Source of the DNA: Flammeovirgaceae bacterium BBD 1991-12
GTDB lineage: Bacteria; Bacteroidota; Bacteroidia; Cytophagales; Cyclobacteriaceae
Length of the DNA: 64,000 bases
Reading direction: 5' to 3'
NCBI GenBank assembly: GCA_001657315.1
Contig: LYSV01000004.1
Span: 1-64,000, forward strand
Numbering within the stretch: position 1 is the stretch's first letter; the number at the start of each line of letters is the position of its first letter. The notes under the pieces are model-generated. The model was not told where the DNA came from, did no database searches, and was given only the letters and a program-made list of their open reading frames with translations. Positions 59,816 through 64,000 of this stretch are shown here, piece by piece. Both the position numbers and the translations under genes were made by a program.

Positions 59816-61426
59816 TTACCTCCATTCCACGTATAACAATTCCTTCATCCACGGAAGTCTGATCATGCTTAGCCCCCATGGAAGCCTGTCCAGCAGAATG
59901 TCGAGGGTATTCTGCTCTACCTGTAAAAGCCAGCCCGTCTCTTTTGCCGAAAGTTTTCCGGGCCGCTTCAGGAATCCGTCCTGCAGGGATTGGAACGAAA
60001 CTTCGCCCAGCGCTCCCCACTGCTGAATAACTACTTCCAAAAGGTACTCTGCTTCTTCCAGCGAAGATCGGGACAAACCCACATCCTTAGGCAAGGGTGT
60101 TCCCAGAGGTATGTCACACAACACCCTGGTGAAAAGTAACTCATACTCCGGAGGTTCAGTATTACCTGTGGCCAGAAAATGGATGAGGTGAGCTGCCTGA
60201 GCGCAGGCGATGTCATCTTTGAATACCCCGTCTTTTGTAAGATCACACCGCTCAAAAAGGCGGCTCAGGAAAGGATGCAGCAGTACCACTCCGGCATTGT
60301 TCACATACCATTCCTGTTCTTTCACCTCATCACTGGTAGGGCCGCTTTGCGGCTGCAGATACAGTATGTCTTCTTTCTCCTGACCTCCCGATACTGCCGG
60401 ATCGTTATCACCAGAGGTTTCCTCCGTAGGTGGATTCTCAGGAACTTTCAGAGAATCGTCCCTTATCTCAAGAACTGGTTTTTCAGCATTGGCTGTACCG
60501 TTGTGGCCGGCGTCCTCCGCCAACTCCTTTATCACATCCAGCAAAAGTGCCTGGGTAGCAGAACCATCTATACGCTGGATGAAGGGGGTCAGCAATTCAG
60601 GCTTTTCTATCTGACTATTTTGTAATAACCACTGAACCAGAAAGCTCCGGAGCAGCTCATCGGCTGGCAGGAGTCTGTTTTCTATGACGACAATGGAAAG
60701 CACATGGCGCCAGAAAAAATCCCTGAATTCTCCGGCTACAGCAGCCTTAAGTGAAAAGAGCGGCTTGTCGGTAGAATTCATCTCCTCATCCGATATTTTC
60801 TTCTCAGACAGCATCTGGAAGCAACGGAACAATTCTTTCCGGACCGTTGAGAGCTCCGTTTGTCTGTGTCCGGTGTAGATCTCAGTCAGTGCTACCAAAA
60901 AGCTATCCGGGTGCTGCCATACAAGCCGTGTCAGAGTACCTGGGTAGGCCTTTAACAAACGGGTCAACTGGCTCAGTGCGCTGGTCTGCATCACCAAGCC
61001 CTCCAGTACCCTGGTCTGCCACTCGGACTCCGACTGTATGTTTTGCCATGGAAGATGACCGTGTTGCAGAAAGTGAAGCCACCGGTCACACATATCTTCA
61101 GATAATGTAAGTTTTTCAACGTTCGTTTTGCCGGCCAGAGTGTATGTGTTGATCCTGATCTCTTCTTCCAGCCGGTGGAGAAGGCGAAACAGTACCTCCT
61201 GAGAGGCGAGCTTTTCCAATGGTATATTTCCAAGGTCGATCACAATGGAATCTATCCGGACTACTTCCTCCGGACCGACCAACCTGTCAAAAAGCCTGGC
61301 CAGTTCAGGTTGGATCGTTTCATGAAAATAGCGGCTTATTCTCTTATGAACTTCAAAACCATCGGCATTTTTAGGGAGGGTCAGGTCAAAGATCTGTTTG
61401 GTGATATGGTGCTTTTGTACACTCAT
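59816..61426 (-). CDS. Contractile injection system tape-measure protein
   Basis: The 536-residue protein has the hallmarks of CIS_TMP: KHHITKQIFDLTLPKNADGF, VHKRISRYFHETIQPELARL and VVRIDSIVIDLGNIPLEKLA at the N-terminus, a long helical middle, and a C-terminal WYVNNAGVVLLHPFLSRLFE and TGWLLQVEQNTLDILLDRLP. It would set tube length during assembly. It starts 6 bp after the baseplate-associated gene and ends 10 bp before the DUF4157/OmpA gene. This is the best single proof that the operon is an eCIS. Confidence 0.9.
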   Translation of the reverse strand: MSVQKHHITKQIFDLTLPKNADGFEVHKRISRYFHETIQPELARLFDRLVGPEEVVRIDSIVIDLGNIPLEKLASQEVLFRLLHRLEEEIRINTYTLAGKTNVEKLTLSEDMCDRWLHFLQHGHLPWQNIQSESEWQTRVLEGLVMQTSALSQLTRLLKAYPGTLTRLVWQHPDSFLVALTEIYTGHRQTELSTVRKELFRCFQMLSEKKISDEEMNSTDKPLFSLKAAVAGEFRDFFWRHVLSIVVIENRLLPADELLRSFLVQWLLQNSQIEKPELLTPFIQRIDGSATQALLLDVIKELAEDAGHNGTANAEKPVLEIRDDSLKVPENPPTEETSGDNDPAVSGGQEKEDILYLQPQSGPTSDEVKEQEWYVNNAGVVLLHPFLSRLFERCDLTKDGVFKDDIACAQAAHLIHFLATGNTEPPEYELLFTRVLCDIPLGTPLPKDVGLSRSSLEEAEYLLEVVIQQWGALGEVSFQSLQDGFLKRPGKLSAKETGWLLQVEQNTLDILLDRLPWGLSMIRLPWMKELLYVEWR

Positions 61427-61432
61427 ACACCA

Positions 61433-64000
61433 CTATTTCTTCAACAGTTTTTGTACATCCCGGGCGGCCTTGGAGGCATACCAGTTTTGCCAGTCCTGTA
61501 CTTTCCATACTTCATTGATTTTGGAGCGCAGTTCCCCTGCTTCGGTCCCGGAAACTGTTTCCTCCAGTGCCTTCTTCACATCCTTCGCAACTTTGTCATG
61601 ATCCGAAGCAATTTGCTGGTCGGTGAAGTACGCCGTAACATTGCTCATTAGGGTAAGGTATCTGTCCTTGCCTGCTTCAGACCGTGCCCGTTGATAGCCC
61701 TGCTGCAGTATTTTCATTAAGCCGGTGTAGATATCGGGAGCAGCAGGAGAAGAAAGAAAAAGTACTGATCGTTGATAAGCTTCAGAAGCTCTGAACTTAG
61801 CATCTCCAATCTCCTCAATATTGCTCTTGTACGCAGCGATCCGTTGACGAATACCCTGAGCAATCTCTTCTTCCGTGAGCGTCTCTTTAGTGACAACCGG
61901 TTCCTTACCTGCCTCTTCCTTTGGCTCCGCCACATTCACATCTATTGCCGGTTGTACTCCTTTAAAGACGGACGGTAACTTCGCCCTGGAGATGGTAAGG
62001 ATATTCCCGAGACCTGAAAAGGTAAATCCTTTTTCAACCCCAAGTGATCCCAGGAATTCGGAGCCATAAGCTACCTCGCGATCATTGTGAAAGCAGTAGT
62101 TGATCATGAGGTTGGTTTTATCAACTGTACCGGGCAGGTCGCAATTGCAATCGTCATCATCTTCATCCGGCAGTTCGGGATCCGAGCTGACCAGATCACC
62201 TATACAGCTTATCAGATCACAAAGCGGATCACCCTCCTGGCATAACGGTTTGCAGCTTTTCCACCTCAGCCATCGTCTGTATTCTTCTTCGAACTTGCAC
62301 ATAAGCCCCGGACCCAACCATAAGATATTCAGCGCAACATGGGCTGGCGCTTCTCTTCTCAGCATATTCTGAAGAATGTCACGGTTTTCCAGCCTGCGGA
62401 AGCGTTTGGTCCAGCCCGGCAGTACCACGGTAGCCCAGAAGGAGTATGGGTCAGCCCCGGGAATGTATTCCTTTACTTCCGGCACTTCATTATCTGATCT
62501 GTCCTCACTACAGGGATCCTTTTCCGGTAAAGGAATATCCAGTGTGCAGTCGGGATCCGGCCAGGGCGTAAGGAAGCATTCGCAGTCCCTGGAAGTCTGT
62601 GGCCTCAACAAAATATGTTCTACAAGGTGCATCCCTTCCAGGTTGGTGCAGGCCATTATTCTACTCAGCGCCTCATCCACTTCCGGCTTCAAACCGTAAC
62701 GCTGAGGGTGCGAAGCCAGTACCTGGGACGGATCAGTCAGGCTGATCTTAAAGCTATCGCAGTTCTCACCTTCTATGATCTCATAATGTATTTTGTCCTG
62801 GGAAAGGTCATAGGCATGATCAAAGGCCTCCCGCACCTCATCCTGAGTGGGATAATGTTTGTTGCTTTTCCATAGAACAGACGGTCCTGTGGGATCCGGC
62901 GCTGACGTGGTGTCAAACAGCCGGAAAAAATACCCTTTGCTATCCTTGAGCAATGGAAATTCCAAAGCCCGTCTGATCAACTGCGCAGTGTCCAGGTCAT
63001 CCCCGGGATACCTTGCGATCAGATCCTCCCCGGTAGGTGTGGCAAAATTCCTGTTTTTAGTGAATAAGGCGATACTGCCATCACTGGTGCCATAAAAGCT
63101 TTCCTCTCTGGCAAGTTCGGTGACCAGCCATGCGGCATTTTCAGCCTCATCGTGCGTTGAATATTCCTGCTGACTTCTCCACAAGGTCTGCTCATTTCCG
63201 GTACTGATGGCAAAGCCCCATACCCCTGTATTCTCACCCAGAGAAAAGACACTGATGTATTGCTGTTCAGGTGCGCTCTTGATCGTATTGTTGTAGATAC
63301 TTTCCAGGCGTTGCTCTGCCTGCTCCCTTTGGTAGAGTACAACGGGATGACAGGCCATTTCGTAGTCCGGCAAGACCACGCGTATTATAAAGTAGCACTT
63401 CTCTTCATCCCAAAATATGTGACACGCTTCAGGGTCACAGGCTACTTTTAGTACTGACTCCAGTGCCTGCCATGCCTCCGCTTCAGTGGGATAACCCTGC
63501 TCACTTTCCAGCAGTATCTCGCGGATCACCAGCTCGTAACAGCATTTGTCCTTATTGTACTGATGATGATAATTGCCCTTGTAGTTGAGCAGCTTCAGGA
63601 AAAGCCGGAAGGCTGTGCGCGTCGCTTCAGGTGTGTCATAACACTCCTTACTTTTCCATGCCTCCTTGCATTCATCCCCCTCATCGCGGTGAGGGTTGAT
63701 CAGATGAAAATAATAGCAGATCTCCTCATAATTCCTGCAATCTTCTTCTTTCACTGTGATCTGCATCCTTATTGGATAGCTACAGGCCAGATCGGCCAGT
63801 TGCTCAATACTGTACTTCTCAAGTGCCGACTGGCTCACAACAGCGATAGGCTGCTTTTTACCTGAACAGGGACCGGTGTTGTGTTCAAACTCCTCCCCGG
63901 TCAGTATGACTGGCGCATTATCCGGATCATAGGGGCCATAGTTACCGGCATCGGAGGCCTTGTGGATGACCAGCAGGTGGAGCTCATCAAAGGCAGTTCT
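61433..64000 (-). CDS. Large baseplate-associated eCIS protein, 5' end outside window
   Basis: The reverse frame is open from base 64000 to a TAG at 61433-61435, so at least 855 residues are visible and the start lies beyond the window. A GTG at 63838 is internal: the 54 codons before it read on without a stop (for example PVILTGEEFEHNTGPC). About 80-100-residue repeats carry WKSxxxYxTxxEAxxAF (KECYDTPEATRTAF, EQGYPTEAEAWQAL, QEYSTHDEAENAAW, KHYPTQDEVREAF). A Cys-rich part has GMHLVEHILLRPQTSRDCEC and DCNCDLPGT. A DPYSFWATVVLPGWTKRFRR and HVALNILWLGPGLMCKFEEE block follows. I link this type to baseplate proteins next to the tape measure; exact family uncertain. Confidence 0.78.
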   Translation of the reverse strand, partial: RTAFDELHLLVIHKASDAGNYGPYDPDNAPVILTGEEFEHNTGPCSGKKQPIAVVSQSALEKYSIEQLADLACSYPIRMQITVKEEDCRNYEEICYYFHLINPHRDEGDECKEAWKSKECYDTPEATRTAFRLFLKLLNYKGNYHHQYNKDKCCYELVIREILLESEQGYPTEAEAWQALESVLKVACDPEACHIFWDEEKCYFIIRVVLPDYEMACHPVVLYQREQAEQRLESIYNNTIKSAPEQQYISVFSLGENTGVWGFAISTGNEQTLWRSQQEYSTHDEAENAAWLVTELAREESFYGTSDGSIALFTKNRNFATPTGEDLIARYPGDDLDTAQLIRRALEFPLLKDSKGYFFRLFDTTSAPDPTGPSVLWKSNKHYPTQDEVREAFDHAYDLSQDKIHYEIIEGENCDSFKISLTDPSQVLASHPQRYGLKPEVDEALSRIMACTNLEGMHLVEHILLRPQTSRDCECFLTPWPDPDCTLDIPLPEKDPCSEDRSDNEVPEVKEYIPGADPYSFWATVVLPGWTKRFRRLENRDILQNMLRREAPAHVALNILWLGPGLMCKFEEEYRRWLRWKSCKPLCQEGDPLCDLISCIGDLVSSDPELPDEDDDDCNCDLPGTVDKTNLMINYCFHNDREVAYGSEFLGSLGVEKGFTFSGLGNILTISRAKLPSVFKGVQPAIDVNVAEPKEEAGKEPVVTKETLTEEEIAQGIRQRIAAYKSNIEEIGDAKFRASEAYQRSVLFLSSPAAPDIYTGLMKILQQGYQRARSEAGKDRYLTLMSNVTAYFTDQQIASDHDKVAKDVKKALEETVSGTEAGELRSKINEVWKVQDWQNWYASKAARDVQKLLKK

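Noticed and set aside
59816-61426. Possible phage tail tape-measure gene of a prophage
   Set aside because: The sequence matches the eCIS tape-measure type, and no integrase, capsid, portal or lysis gene is in the window.
63836-63838. GTG at 63838 as the start of the last gene
   Set aside because: The same frame is open to the window end with protein-like sequence, so the start is outside.

Overview
The window looks like chromosomal DNA of a Bacteroidota bacterium, most likely of the Cytophagales type. The evidence is a fused MurF-alanine racemase gene, several SusC-like TonB-dependent receptors each paired with a lipoprotein, many lipoproteins whose signal ends in Cys followed by a run of Asp, promoter-like boxes of the TAnnTTTG kind, few Shine-Dalgarno sites, and a contractile-injection-system locus of the DUF4157 class. 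No rRNA, tRNA, CRISPR array or insertion sequence was seen. Taxonomy is inference.

Bases 1-16 kb: the end of a small conserved gene with its terminator; a three-gene operon of a membrane protein, a NarL-type histidine kinase and its LuxR-type regulator, coupled by 8-bp overlaps; a receiver-only protein with Glu in place of the phospho-acceptor Asp; a four-gene operon ending in a patatin-like phospholipase; an RluD-like pseudouridine synthase; a UPF0175/DUF3368 toxin-antitoxin pair; a large secreted zinc metalloprotease; an operon of ECF sigma factor, small membrane protein and TonB-like protein with overlapping ends; and a DASH-type cryptochrome/photolyase.

Bases 16-44 kb: housekeeping genes (murF-alr fusion, hisA, lysA, acetyltransferase) mixed with metal and haem uptake. 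One receptor/lipoprotein pair carries three copies of a GCAAC-nnn-GTTGC palindrome, a likely Fur-family (perhaps Zur) site. A second locus (receptor, HmuY-like haem-binding lipoprotein, DoxX, DUF6607) and a nearby unit (small ORF, DUF6686-like protein, hemerythrin-like protein) have twin promoters with identical geometry and a TTTAGA-n5-TCTAAA palindrome, so iron or peroxide control of both units is likely. Next come a PIN-type toxin-antitoxin pair, a 5'-truncated DUF3570 gene, a DsbD-like thiol reductase, a cluster of envelope proteins and an AT-rich asparagine-synthase-like gene.

Bases 43.3-64.0 kb: one run of 13 minus-strand genes, gaps mostly 2-26 bp, continuing past the window end. This is the distal part of an extracellular contractile injection system (eCIS/Afp-like) operon. 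In transcription order it has a large baseplate-associated protein (cut by the window end), the tape-measure protein, a 1337-aa DUF4157 + OmpA-like + HExxH protein, a TPR protein, a 1563-aa DUF4157 protein with a CHAP-like domain, annexin-like repeats and a polymorphic-toxin-like C-terminus, an unknown protein, a ParA-like ATPase, a membrane protein, an animal-type haem peroxidase, a third DUF4157 protein, a small lipoprotein, a membrane TPR protein and the AAA+ ATPase typical of these loci. The candidate cargo set (peroxidase, cysteine peptidase/amidase-like domain, metalloprotease, nuclease-like tail) and the ParA/membrane pair inside the operon are the most novel part of the window.
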